From Zygnema cylindricum (lineage: Eukaryota; Streptophyta; Zygnematophyceae; Zygnematales; Zygnemataceae), in contig JBBHKE010001485.1 in assembly GCA_037447655.1 (NCBI GenBank), positions 1 to 62,000 on the forward strand: a stretch of 62,000 nt of DNA, given 5' to 3'. Shown here piece after piece: positions 1-11,302 of this stretch. Every line of letters begins with the position of its first letter. The first letter of the stretch is position 1. The translations under genes and the position numbers were made by a program. The notes under the pieces were generated by a model. The model had not been told where the DNA came from. It saw only the letters and a list, made by a program, of their open reading frames with translations, and ran no database searches.

Positions 1-332
1 AGGGAGAGAGGAGAGAGTGATTTTATGAGAGGGCCTCCTGCAATGTACTCAGCAAGATCGGAAGGTTCGGAAGAAGGTTTGGGAGTAGGTTTGGGAAGGG
101 AAGTATCGACAGGTTGAGTTTTAGGAAGAGACTGGCAAAGGACAGAAGGAAAAGGGGAGGAACGTCTCAAGGAGAAAGGATTCTTGTTGGAAAATGTCGG
201 CGTGAAGAGGGGAGAGGAGAGAGGCAGCTTGCAGGAAGAGAATCTGGATCGATCATTGCACGTGTTGTGTTCGAAAGATGAGGTACGGACGGCGGAGGAC
301 ACGTGGCGAGGGACAGGGACCGGAGTTACCAT
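1..332 (-). CDS. 5' part of a probable plastid-targeted protein (runs off the left edge)
   Basis: Reading leftward from an ATG at 332 (inside a CCATGG context) there is an open frame of about 110 codons that reaches the window edge without a stop. The predicted N-terminus begins MVTPVPVPRHVSSAVRTSS and stays rich in Ser, Pro, Thr and Arg/Lys with almost no acidic residues for about 80 residues, then turns into ...SDLAEYIAGGPLIKSLSPL. That composition is what a chloroplast transit peptide followed by the start of the mature protein looks like. I cannot name the protein from this fragment. The frame could also be a chance opening in a pyrimidine-rich promoter, since that strand is CT-rich. Confidence 0.5.
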   Translation of the reverse strand, partial: MVTPVPVPRHVSSAVRTSSFEHNTCNDRSRFSSCKLPLSSPLFTPTFSNKNPFSLRRSSPFPSVLCQSLPKTQPVDTSLPKPTPKPSSEPSDLAEYIAGGPLIKSLSPLS

Positions 333-726
333 GGGAAGCCTGGAGACCTCCATGGCGGTGTGAAGATCAATGGCTGCCGAGTGCAGTACAGTACGGTAGA
401 GCCTCGATAATCGGAGTCGGCGCTGTAGTACGTCTACAAATTCGAGGAGTAATGAGGTGTACGGTTAACGGTTGTACGGGTTTTAAATACGGTACGGTAT
501 GAACAGGAACAAATACGAGAACTGGGCCAATACCAAATGTTACGTGCAAATATTTGCTGGGTTTTGTTAGAGGCCACACGTTGGCTGAAAAGGCAGTCTA
601 GGTACATCTCATGAAAAGGTGTTGGGAAGTTTAATGCATCCCTAAATTCCAAAAGTCTAAAAGGCGTACCGTTAAAGGCCGTCAAAAAACCAGTTTCATA
701 ATGTTTCACACGGTGGAAAAACATTA

Positions 727-924
727 CACCGTCGATCGTATTTAGCGTGTAGAAATTATTAGAGTAAAGAAAAAATTAGCGTCATTAATTCTAATTCAGT
801 GAAGGAGACGTGGCAATCTATGGTCCACGTCCTTAAATAGCGTCATTTATTCTATTTAAGGTTAAAGGGTCAAAATTTAGGGGTGCCGAATTAGTGTTCA
901 ACACGCTAAATACGATCGACGGTG
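727..924. mobile_element. Family A short MITE (A1)
   Basis: A 198-bp element with perfect 24-bp terminal inverted repeats (left CACCGTCGATCGTATTTAGC..., right its reverse complement) flanked by TA on both sides. The interior matches A6 (12653-12850, reversed) and A7 (34848-35053), all sharing the segment GTGGCAGATTATGGTCCACG or close variants. The TA duplication is consistent with Tc1/mariner-type mobilisation. No coding capacity. Confidence 0.8.
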
Positions 925-1271
925 TAGTTGAGTTCGAACGCGTGACCACAGCTCATTCCGTACTGACTCTTTCGGCGGGTAAAAAAGCCGGTACATCATT
1001 TTGCATGTTTTCGGGCGGGGTGATACTATTATTCCTGACGACTTTTGTTCGCCCAATGGGAAGTGAATCTTTCTGTCTGCCCAATGGTCGGTGAGTCTTA
1101 TCATAATCCAATAAAAACCTGGATCCAAATTCGACTGATTTTATCCACCCTGTCGAACCATGTCACTACGTCTGACATAGCAGGTGTCTGTAATGTGTAA
1201 AAAAATTAATGTGAGTCCTATTTAGTATTTACATTTACGCGGAGTCTACATTGTTTGTTTAATGTTAAATT

Positions 1272-3827
1272 AGGGTGGCGTTCCATCAGGAAATTCTGTA
1301 ATCGTACGAACAACATTACAGAATGCTACACTTTGAACGGTGTTCTCTCGCGCAGAGTCTGTAATCCACGTGCTCAGAAATGAGTGGTACCACGTGAGAT
1401 AAGATCGTATATTGAAAATCGTCAAATACGTTTTACACCGACCAACTTCAACTCGAAATCGTCATTTGCATTCACACTAGAAACGGATGATGAATGAGAT
1501 GAGGAAACGAATGATCCTGTACCATTCATTTCGCAAATAAACAAAAGCAGAGGCGCCAAACAGGTCGACCGCTCGGCTGTCAACCTTTTTGGAGCGTAGC
1601 GACGGACAAAGCATACGGTCAAGTGCGTCAAAACTTACAACTGTGGTAAGTCATCTTCTTTTCCGAAAAACCTTTACGGAATGCAGAAATCCGACTTTGA
1701 AAACACATGAAGTCGTATCCCGAATGAATGAATGAATGAATGGTACGGACGAATTTGAGTCATCGTCGACCAATCGTACGGCAACATGAATCGTTTTTGA
1801 TGACGTGATGTGACGTCAAGGGTGATTCACGTCCAAACAAAAACAAAGGACATTCATTTCCTCATCTCATTCATCATCCATTTCTAATGTGAATGCAGCA
1901 ATTACGTGCGGACAAGGGCATCGTACCACACACAACTTGTACCGTATATGTTTCATTCGTACTATGCGCACGGAAAAGTATTTTGAAAAAGAACGCATAT
2001 GCTCATTATTCAAAATATCATATTTTTTTAAATACGTTGACCGACTTTGATTTATTATCATAGTTGTTCACGGCGTTTAGTGCGAACGATTTAATCGCGA
2101 CGAATTATACGTACCAAACGCATTGAACTTGTGAAAAAATCGTAAAAATCGTTAATGAATTTTCATCCATACTATTCCATACATGTAAACAAAATTAAAT
2201 TTCACATATACTGCAGATTGAACATTTTTCAAACATTTTACGTATCTTTTCGATTTAGACCATACATTTTTGGAAAAATTCTGTACATTTCCATAAAATT
2301 TATGTTCAGTTTACCAGACAGAAAGTACGACGAAATGCAACGTATCTTTTCGCCAAATTCCGTATATTTACCGTACAAAACCGCACATCAATCGTAAATT
2401 GTCGTACAGTTTCTGTAAATTAGTCGTTCAGTTTTCCGAACATAAAGTACATCGCGTTTTTTTCCAATTTATTCAAAAGTCACAAATTATACGTTTTAAT
2501 CGGAAAAAAGGAAAAAATCGCGCGATTTGAACAACTATGTTTATTATATAATAAAAATACGAAAAACTCCAAAAAAATAATCAGAATAAAATATATTACA
2601 ACATCTTAAACGATTAAAGTATATCCGTACATACAGCGGAAATGAAGTAGACCGCGAATCGTAATTAGAGTAGAGAAAAAATTAGAGTAAAAATAGAAAA
2701 AATAATAATTAGAGTTATGAACTCAAGTTTAGTAATTTGTGTGATCGAACTTTTTCAAAAAGGAATTTTACTCTAATTTGGGCGTAAATTTGGGCGCTGA
2801 ATATATCCACTGTAAATTAAGTACAAGTACCGAATCTAACAACGTCATTATAACGTTTGTATTACGTTGTTTGTTAAAACATGGTTACATGAAAACTGCC
2901 TGTACTAAATCATTATTTGTACATTTTTACTTAATAAAGAATAATTTTGAACCGTCAAACACCGACCGTAAGCCACACTATTGAAAACGGAATTCTATTA
3001 GAGATATTATTAAAGCTCGTTCAAAAAGTACCTTAAATATAATAAAAAATAATTTAGAATAATGTGCTCTATTTATAGTGATAGAGTCAAAAATTGGGGT
3101 GACGGAATTAGCGTAAAGAACTCTAATTACGATTCGCGGTGAAACGTATATTATTTTATAAAAAAATCGTACATACCGCTTGTCCGTACAATTTACACCG
3201 TAATTTCCGTAGGTCCGCACAAATACATTACGTACAATATGTTCGTACAAGGAAACTATACGAAATTTACGAAAAGTTAAAAAATCCCTAAAAATAACGC
3301 ATAATCATAAAATTTTCAAAATTTTAACGAATGAAACATCTATGTTTTGTACTTTTTGCAAACGGTTCTCAAATGCCAACTCATTATTTTTAGGGTTTCT
3401 GCTTTTTCGCGTGACAATGGTCGGTAACAAAAATAGCGCGACCAAAGCTCGCTACGAGATCACTTTCGTGATTTCCGTTCAATCTTTGAGTGCATACATC
3501 ATGTGCGGAATTTTTCGATTTTCGTTGGTTTGCCGTCGTGACACGTAAATTCATTATCGAACGTGTCGCGGCTTAATTTTTTAAGTAAACGATAATGTAC
3601 CTCGTGGAGGTATATCACCATTTACATAAACTTTCGAAGCGAATGCTTCGCGATAAAACATTCAACGGTCATTATTACCTCCCAGAGACCCACACCTTTG
3701 GAGAATATTGGCAAATTTCTCTGCAATGTTGTTGGCGTACAAAAACAAAGTAAGAGGTACGACGTAGTACAGATAGGTCCGAATTTATGTAAACAACCTC
3801 ATTTTTTGTCTGATGGAACGCCACCCT
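1272..3827. mobile_element. Family G element (G1), about 2.6 kb, non-autonomous
   Basis: An 18-bp perfect inverted pair bounds this stretch: AGGGTGGCGTTCCATCAG at 1272-1289 and CTGATGGAACGCCACCCT at 3810-3827. The interior is AT-rich, has no long frame, and carries a nested family A element at 2650-3141. Its right half (about 3300-3560) resembles 6150-6470, so a second, degraded copy lies at 5959 onward. No transposase was recognised. Confidence 0.6.
2650..3141. mobile_element. Family A long MITE (A3) nested in G1
   Basis: About 492 bp with inverted ends ACCGCGAATCGTAATTAGAG and its complement near 3120-3141. The interior parallels A4 (57550-58048) over most of its length, including the shared TTGTTAAAAC and CATTATTTGTA segments. 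It sits inside the larger G1 element, so it inserted later. Confidence 0.7.
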
Positions 3828-3922
3828 TACGCATCAAGCAAAGATACAATTAAAAAGCAGTTCGCGCGTGTACAACTAAGCAAAAAATAATATTATTTCG
3901 CTGTGTGATACCGCCCTAACTA

Positions 3923-4138
3923 CACCGTCGATCGTATTTAGCGTATATGTTTTATTCGCCAGTGAAAACATCTTATCTCCGTACACAACTGTCCAATTTT
4001 CAATTTAAGACCGTCATTCGTAAGATGAGAATACAACCTTTCACACGTAACCGTCAGATCTACGATCCGAATGTATTTACGGAGAAAATATGCTTTAAAA
4101 GCCAAAAAAAACATACACGATAAATACGATCGACGATA
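3923..4138. mobile_element. Family A MITE (A2)
   Basis: 216 bp; left end CACCGTCGATCGTATTTAGC flanked by TA, right end CGATAAATACGATCGACG slightly eroded. The interior holds a second imperfect inverted pair around ATCTTATCTCCGTACACA and GTATTTACGGAGAAAATAT. The same interior is found in A11 (56545-57077) and in the split element A9 (34602-37262). Confidence 0.7.
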
Positions 4139-5958
4139 TATCCTAATAGGATTTCATACCACAACCAGCTCATCAAATCGCATAACTGGAGATTTCGCTG
4201 CTGACACTTATAGACTCCGTATCTGGAGCATATATCAAAACTAGGCGTTTATATGGTAGGCCTTTGGTCGGCTCCTTTTAACGTATTTGTGTTATCGGCT
4301 TTTCATGTGATCTTTTTAGATCTCTACTTTGATCAGTGGCCGTCCGATCCTAAATCTGAACCAGTAAAAAAAAAACTAGATACCCTGAACCCTATGGAAA
4401 AGGTGGGCCGATGGCCTCAATCTAAAGGTTATACTGGTCACAAGTATGAAATTCCTAGGTATGCATGGGTTGGAACCGTTGTAAGTCGCGAAGTCCATGA
4501 CTGCCATCCATCACCTTGTAAATTGCTGAAGAGTTGCATAAAAGCGACAGTTATACAAATTCGTGAGAAGAGGCGAAGAGGGCTTCAATAATCCTTAACT
4601 TCAAACGTCTATTGAGCATGATTGCCTGAGAAATTGTTCAGATACAAGCTTAGGGTCCGAAAGCTCTCCAAGGATCTCCAAAGCAAATGGTATATAGCCT
4701 ATCAACTTTACCTTTCAAGCCAGGTCAAGGTGCGCTTAGTACTTTTCTTTGGGGGTCCTTGCATGTACACCGCAACGCCATTACAAAATGTTGCGTCTGA
4801 AAAAAAACGTAGGTGGAGAGTCAACAATGACTATGTCACGCTACGTTTTTTTCACAATATGTTGAAACACCACCTCAAAGGTTGCAAACAGTATGGGTTG
4901 AGAATGTGGTGGGTGTTCCGAGGACACTTCATGTTTCACTATGGGACACCTCATATTTTACCTTTGTGTGACCAACGAAGTTAGCAGACGCTTTGCCTAT
5001 CCATAGGCTTACTGCAAACGCTAGGTGGGTTGTCGAACGGGGGAAAATCAAGCGTAAGCAAATGGTAGGAGAAAAGTGTGGAGAAGTCAGATGGAGCGTA
5101 AAAAATGGTGTAACAGTTCGTTAAGCTCCAACACCTTGGGTATAGCATGAGTGAAGTCGATCACAACTAGTCGAGGGCATGGCATTTACACGGTTTTAAA
5201 TTCCAACAACGGTTACCTTGTCCAAGACATTATGGTACCCTTGTGAGGGAATTTCGATGCCTAGCGAAGGAACGGGTAAAGTGAACAATAAAAAAGAACG
5301 AGCAAATAACGACGATTGTTGAAATACTAACGATTTTTTGTCCACCTTAGATACCACAGGGGCCAAAATGGGGGTCGTCTACTATCAAACGTGATGGCAT
5401 TATGCGGAATACCGACTACCGGTCAGGTCGTTAACACTTTTGTATTGGTAGAATTCAAGCGCAAACCCCAAGAAGCCATTTTGTCTACAAGCGAGTAATC
5501 CTTTTGTGCGATCGAAATGTCGTGGCCGCCAAGCTGATGTAAGGTTGCAAACATGTGATAAATAAATTATGTAATGGTGGAAAGGAAAGAGGGGGTTGGG
5601 TCATATGTAAGCTGAATACTCTAAGTTTTGGGAAAAGCAACCGGATAAGATGGCAAACGCAACTTGCAGAACGTCCCCTACATTAAAAAAAATAACTTAA
5701 ACGAATGTGTTCAAAAAATCAAGGGCACCGATAGGTGTACCTAATGCTTCAAACTCTTTTTGAAAAGTACTTGTGCAAACCAAGTGGGGAGGGGCTTAGG
5801 GTCACAAAGGCACATGCATCGACTAGGACTTTGAACAATAGGATTTTCACCCAAGGGGTCTTTTCCGTAACGTTTAGGTTTTTAAGTAGTTGCTCTAGTT
5901 CTACTCCTTTAGTTTTAGTGTCACTTTTTTCTTTGTTTTTTTACCTCCGGTCATGTTT
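4139..5958. other. Non-genic stretch; contains a truncated family E fragment
   Basis: 4236-4380 matches the left part of family E elements (compare 28391-28490: the GGCCTTTGGTCGG and TTTTCATGTGATC segments). The rest to about 5958 contains two open frames (4253-4591 and 4622-4984), but the first begins inside the repeat and neither has a recognisable domain. I see no gene here; it may be a decayed element whose ends I could not find. Confidence 0.4.
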
Positions 5959-6244
5959 AAGGGTGGCATTCCATAAGAAAACTATGTAATCGTACGGCCA
6001 ACTTTACGGGCTGGGTTAATTGAGACGATGTTCCATCAGGTAGAGCTTGTAAACCACGTGTTCTAAATTGAGAGGCAGGCAGCACGTAAGCTACGATCCG
6101 ATATTGATTATCCTTATGATTTTTCACACCGACAACTTTAACTTCAAATCTTCACTTGCGTACATAATACGACAAACCTTTTGTATATTTTGCAAACGCC
6201 GGTCTTCTACGCCAACTCATTTTTTAGGGTTCTTGTTTTCGAAC

Positions 6245-6345
6245 ATGACGAAAGTCCTTTGCCAAAAATAGTGTGACGAAAGAGCGTTGCCAGAAATAGT
6301 GTGACGAAAGAGCGTTGCCAAAAATAACGCGACGAAGGAGCGTTT
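6245..6345. repeat. 26-bp tandem repeat, about 4 units
   Basis: Successive units of the type GTGACGAAAGAGCGTTGCCA followed by AAAATA, with one or two differences per unit. G1 at the matching place (about 3410-3450) has only one such unit, so the array expanded in this copy. Confidence 0.7.
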
Positions 6346-6478
6346 TGAGATTACTTTTTTTATTTTCGGTTGCATTTTGAAAGGTACATGTAATGTGCAA
6401 ATTATGTGAATTTTGTTGGTTTTCCATCGTGACACGTAGTTGATCTTCCAGTGTACCACGATTCATTTTTTTTTTGTA

Positions 6479-6686
6479 CACAGCGAATCGCTATTAGCGT
6501 TAACAAATATTTAGTGTTAAATAACAATTAGTGTGATTAGTGCTAATTAGAAATTTGGGGGTTTTCAAGGAAATCGGTAACTCTAATTTGTTTTTTAGGG
6601 TTTTTTTAATCACTCTATTCAAAAATTTGGGTAAAAATTTAGGGGCGCCGAATTAACGCGATTAACCCTAATAGCAATTCGCCGTG
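6479..6686. mobile_element. Family A MITE (A5), ends eroded
   Basis: Left end CAGCGAATCGCTATTAGCG and right end TAATAGCAATTCGCCGTG form an imperfect inverted pair about 208 bp apart. It lies inside the degraded G2 element. Confidence 0.5.
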
Positions 6687-6739
6687 TAGCTGACAACCCA
6701 CCTTGTCGAGGTGGGTTGTCGAGGTGGGTTGTCAGCTAC
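6686..6739. repeat. Perfect hairpin, 18-bp arms
   Basis: GTAGCTGACAACCCACCT at 6686-6703 pairs exactly with AGGTGGGTTGTCAGCTAC at 6722-6739. The 18-nt spacer contains a further GAGGTGGGTTGTC copy, so a local duplication probably created it. It abuts the right end of A5. Confidence 0.75.
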
Positions 6740-7324
6740 AGACTAGGCTTCTTATGAGTTGGCCAGGTTGGTGAAATTGGTGAGAGTCGTATTCTACACC
6801 CAAAAAAGGCGTTACTTTCACCATTTGCAACATACTCTCTAATTTTTGCCTTGTCTTCTACAAAGCTTTGACCTACTGTACTCTTGGTTTGGTTTTGTAC
6901 TTTTCGGCAGGGGTAATTAGTAATTACTGGCGGCCATGAATGTAGATGTAAAGAAAAATCGTAAATATTCGGTAAAAACCGTAGGGCAATAACTAATCTA
7001 GAAATATTCGACAAATCCTCGAACGCTCATAATCGAGCTTTAAGGTCAAAGTCCCATCATTCGTTTTTGTAATCGTACGGCCAACTCTACGGGCCGGGTT
7101 AATTGAGGGTGAAGTTCCATTAGACGAAAAGTGGGGTTCGTTACTAGACGCCGTACGTTTTCGTATATCGCCGTACAAAGCAGTACTAGATTTTTTTTTT
7201 TGTTAGACGAAACATCGTTAATGGAAATCTGTCAGGAAGCTTCAATGATGTAGGCGTAATTCGTGACCGTTGGATGTTTCACTTTTTGAGATCCGCGAAG
7301 CAATCGAGCACATCATCCAGTAGT

Positions 7325-7355
7325 CCCCAACTCTCCTTGGCGAGGAGAGTTGGGG
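7325..7355. repeat. GC-rich hairpin, 12-bp arms
   Basis: CCCCAACTCTCC (7325-7336) and GGAGAGTTGGGG (7344-7355) are perfect reverse complements separated by 7 nt. The geometry resembles an intrinsic terminator stem, but there is no T-run and the setting is eukaryotic. Role unknown. Confidence 0.7.
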
Positions 7356-7623
7356 CCCACTAGAAGATTCCCATTCATAACCATTGGTGTAACATGATCT
7401 CCTACCTCTCAGAAATCCCATTACTACAAACAATTTTAACCACACATTCCACACACTGGAAAATACACATCCACAGAAGGATAAACTTTAAATTAGAAGA
7501 AGCTTTTGTCCACATAACATTAGCTTGGTCTCTTGCCCTCGTGGCTCAACCCTTCTTGTTAAAGTGTTTTCCACTACTCTCCACTCTTAATAATTCTATC
7601 TCTTAACTACTAAAACACTATTT

Positions 7624-7890
7624 AGTTAGTAAGAGATTTCAATGCAAAATGCCTTTTCTCCAATTTGGTATTAATCGCTCAAGACCAAGATCAGTCGGAA
7701 TTTCCACAAACTTTTCCCAAAGGAAAAGATGTCTACTCTCCTCTTACACTTCCCTGTTTATCCTTCATCGCCTTGGACTAGCCAAGCCAGAGTCAAAGCT
7801 TTGTTTGAACAGGCTTTTACCTAGGCCAATCATTGATCAGCAAAGACTCAGACTGACCAATGCAAAAACGTGCGAAATCTCTTACTAACT
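7624..7890. mobile_element. Candidate MITE (family H) with 17-bp inverted ends
   Basis: AGTTAGTAAGAGATTTC at 7624-7640 and GAAATCTCTTACTAACT at 7874-7890 are perfect reverse complements, and the flanking bases (CAATGCAAA near both) extend the similarity. The 267-bp length fits a MITE. I see only one copy in the window, so the family assignment is open. Confidence 0.45.
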
Positions 7891-8141
7891 ACTTAGCACT
7901 TTATTAACCAATCAAACGCTACGTTTCACTACGTAACCTTTACGTGCAAAAGCGCGCGCCAAACGAAACGCGACTTCGCACGATCGTGCGTCACAAATTT
8001 CGCACGTGAAACTTCCTACGAAATTCCCTTAAGCGAAAGTGACGTTTTGTACTAAATATTGTACGAAATGAAGTACCATGCATACTTAACGTTTTATTAT
8101 AACTTTATGAAACGTTCACGCGAAATTTCGGTACCAATTTG

Positions 8142-9021
8142 TAGTGTTGTGTATCGGTAAAAAACTTATCGCGATAACACTGATACCGATAGTTATCGGT
8201 TATTGAACGATCAGAGATTCCGATATATCGGTCTGGGACCAACAAATTCCATATCGGCGATAACTCAAAAAAATATAGTATGCATATAACAGTATTTTAT
8301 AACATACTGTATTATTTTATTGACTTTATATAGCGTGGTATGCCACGTATAGAAATCTATTCCGTTACATTTTAACTGCAATTTATTACGGTAAACGCGG
8401 CACATAAACGTTGGATGGTTAACTAAACAAAAACTTTACGGCGACGTACATAAATTTACTAAAAACCTGGTGAACATGGAACTGGAAAAGGATGGCTGAC
8501 ACAAAAGTGCAACGGACGCAAAATAACATTCTACGCGCCGCCGAAATCGAACGGACGACTTGGAATGGGAAAACACAAACGGACGGGCCAGCGTGAGCGC
8601 CGGCATCCCGGAATGGCTCTTTTGGCAGCTTTTGCCAAAAAAGCCGGCAAATTGACACGTGGCAGGTCCCCAGTGGATCGACAAAGCCATGGCGTCGGAT
8701 GTGAAAGGTACATCGTTTTTACTGGATCTACATCAAAATCGTACAGATTTCATGGCGGCTACGGTACTTTCTATGCATGGACACGTCCGGAGAATATGAC
8801 GTACAGTTGAATGTACAAACTGTACATTTACCTGTACGGTCCGTACAGTTATCGCCGATAAATATCGTTATCGGCATTATCGCCGATAAGTACTCGATGT
8901 TATCGGCTACTTATCGGCGATAAGGCCGATGTCGATATATCGTACCAATATATTGATTATCGGATACTCGAAAAAAGGCCCATATCGGTTATCGGCAAAT
9001 CCTTACCGATACACAACACTA
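8142..9021. mobile_element. Family B hAT-like non-autonomous element (B1)
   Basis: 880 bp, starting TAGTGTTGTGTATCGGTAA and ending TTACCGATACACAACACTA, flanked by a perfect 8-bp target duplication CCAATTTG (8134-8141 and 9022-9029). Terminal TAGTG and 8-bp duplications are hallmarks of hAT transposons. Both subterminal regions are packed with short TATCGGCGATA-type motifs in both orientations, like transposase-binding arrays. The GC-richer centre (about 8490-8770) is shared with B3. No transposase frame. Confidence 0.85.
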
Positions 9022-9029
9022 CCAATTTG

Positions 9030-11302
9030 ACCCTTAACCCGTTTCAATGATACCCACCTGTTATTTAGACCTCGCACTGCCACCTAAGTACACCCATAGC
9101 TATATCTTTTGAAATATAACTCGAAATCGCGTGATTCTTTCGCGAACGTCTACCAAATTTAGAAACCTATAATCATAACTCCTAAATACCCTTTTATAAA
9201 CAAGTTCGATCCGCTATTACTGTTACACTCTCACACTATCACATTTATTAGAATAAGGCGCCATAATGCTAGTATGAAATGAAACATATTGAAAAATATA
9301 TTTTGACTACCTTAATGCATATTTTTTAGCAAGTCGAGTGAGAAAAGTCGCAAAAATAGAAATCGGGTAACCATGGCCGAAAGTTCATTAATCAATGACG
9401 TCGACGTTGTCACAAGTGATCATGGCGTCAAAATGTCACAAAACCCTAATTATCTACAATGTCACAAAATTACAAAAATCATCATGTCTTCGATCGTCGC
9501 TGTTTTTGTTGGCGTCACCAATTTCGTATTCGTTTTTAAGCGTCACAAAGTTGTACCTACGTCTACAACCGTCGCATGTCAAAGTTCCGATTTCATTTTT
9601 GCACATTAGGACGAATTCAAAGTAGTACGAAGAATCTTCACTAGAGTCCTCGCGATTATCTAGGTGATTACTCGCAAACGATTCTTTTTTGTGGATACGT
9701 GTTGAATTTTTCGCCTCGAGAACGAGACGCCCCTGTAGTCTCCACGTGGCGGGTCCACATCTTCGATTACAGCTCATTCTTTGAGGGGCTCTACATCTTC
9801 GATTAAAGCTCTTTCTTTGAGGTGCTCCACATTTGATGTATCTTCATTCAGTAAATCAGGTTTTTGAGTCTCGCTCCCCTTTATTTTGTCAACAACCGGA
9901 GATGGAAAAAATCAGGTTTAAGGGTGCTTCTTGCCGTATATTTTGCGAATATTGTATTGATGGGCCACATGTTTTCATAAAATAACCAACGATTCCAAAC
10001 AAGAAAGGATATGAAAAAAATAAAACCGAATGTAAGAGGCAAGGTAAATGCAAAAGCTGATGAGATATTGCCACGGTTGGGTTGGACGAGATGTATATAT
10101 ACTAATGAAATAGGAGGTGGCGGGAAAAAAAGGAGGGAAACCCTTTCCGAAAGTTTCGGTGTACAAAATTTAAAATTTAAAATTGTGTTTCAAAGTCATA
10201 TTATTCAAATCTTTAAAACAAATTAGTGAGAACGTTGGAAAGTTTCAAAATTGTGTTTCAAAGTCAAATTCTCCAAATTCTTAAAACGAAAGAATAAGAG
10301 CGGGAATGTTTGAAAATTTGGGTCAGTTTCAGGTGAAAGATGTTGCCGTGCGATTTTCATGGCCGACCCATGGGAAAAGCTAGGGCTTATTGAATGTACG
10401 GATCGTTTTTGGAACACCACAAATAGGACCTGCGGTTAATGTGACGTTATCAACATCTTTTTACAACCATATCTTTACGTGGATATGAAATTGGCCACGT
10501 GTAATTTTGGGCGACCAATCGCATTACGCGTTAGATGAGTTAGTTGATATTTTGGCCCATTTAGAGTTAACATTGACTCTAATACATGCTAACTTTAATA
10601 CTGGTTAGTGTTTCACAAGATGTTATTTCATGCAACCCTGTTATAATTAGGACACATTTTACTATCAATTAGCTCTAATATGTACTCTAAAACGCGACAT
10701 ATTAAAGCTAATGGTCGTTATTAATGTAAACATACAACATTACAACTGACAACCGACCTCCTTTTTTGATAAAACATCTTTATGTAGTTGTTGAAACAAT
10801 ACATGTTAAATACAGTGTAACCGTTAAAAAATACAACGCTTTACGGTATACCGTTGACGCTTAACTGTTGGAAAACACTGTGACACGTACGGAGGTCCAA
10901 ATATAATGTAATTGCTAAAAAGTATAACGCTATACGGTATACCATTGACGCTTTACTGCCATAAAACTCTCTGACACGTACAAAGGTCCAAAATGAGCGA
11001 CGACGTATGAATTGTTAGATTTTGTACAGGTACAGACATCGAAACGACGGGTATTTAATATTCAGGAAAAACCCAAATTACAGTTAGTGATTATTTAGTA
11101 TGTATATATATATATATTTTAAATCCCAATTAGCGTTAATAACACTATTGTATTTTTACGTTATTTATTCCTTTACTCTAATCGCGATTGATGGTGTACT
11201 GTATTGAACCTAGCTTTTTTCGCACGTGCGAGCACGTTGATTGGGGCCACACCATTCCCGCCTCCCGCTTTCTCCACGCGACCGTATGTATAGTGTTTTT
11301 TA
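9030..11302. other. Non-genic AT-rich stretch with repeat fragments
   Basis: 9340-9640 resembles part of the family D element at 59700-59990 (shared CCATGGC and CAAAATGTCACAAA segments), so it is a D fragment. At 10817 and 10908 a 91-bp segment is tandemly duplicated (shared TACGGTATACC and GACACGTAC blocks). No gene recognised. Confidence 0.4.
10817..10998. repeat. Diverged 91-bp tandem duplication
   Basis: Two adjacent units beginning GTAACCGTTAAAAAATACAA and GTAATTGCTAAAAAGTATAA run in register to GACACGTAC...AGGTCCAAA. The many differences suggest an old duplication. Confidence 0.6.

Larger units (their letters stand above)
5959..7160. mobile_element. Degraded family G copy (G2)
   Basis: It starts AAGGGTGGCATTCCATAAG, a diverged form of the G1 terminus, and 6150-6470 parallels G1 at 3290-3560 (shared GCCAACTCATT, TTGTTGGTTT and CGTGACACGTA segments). 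The right end is not clear. It is interrupted by a small tandem array (6245-6345) and a family A element (about 6479-6686). Confidence 0.45.

Noticed and set aside
4253-4984. A gene made of the two consecutive open frames
   Set aside because: The first begins within a family E repeat fragment; neither shows a domain.
8419-8810. The shared 79-residue frames in B1 and B3 as a conserved protein
   Set aside because: The elements are similar at DNA level throughout; the frame is not bounded by recognisable signals and several overlapping frames exist on both strands.
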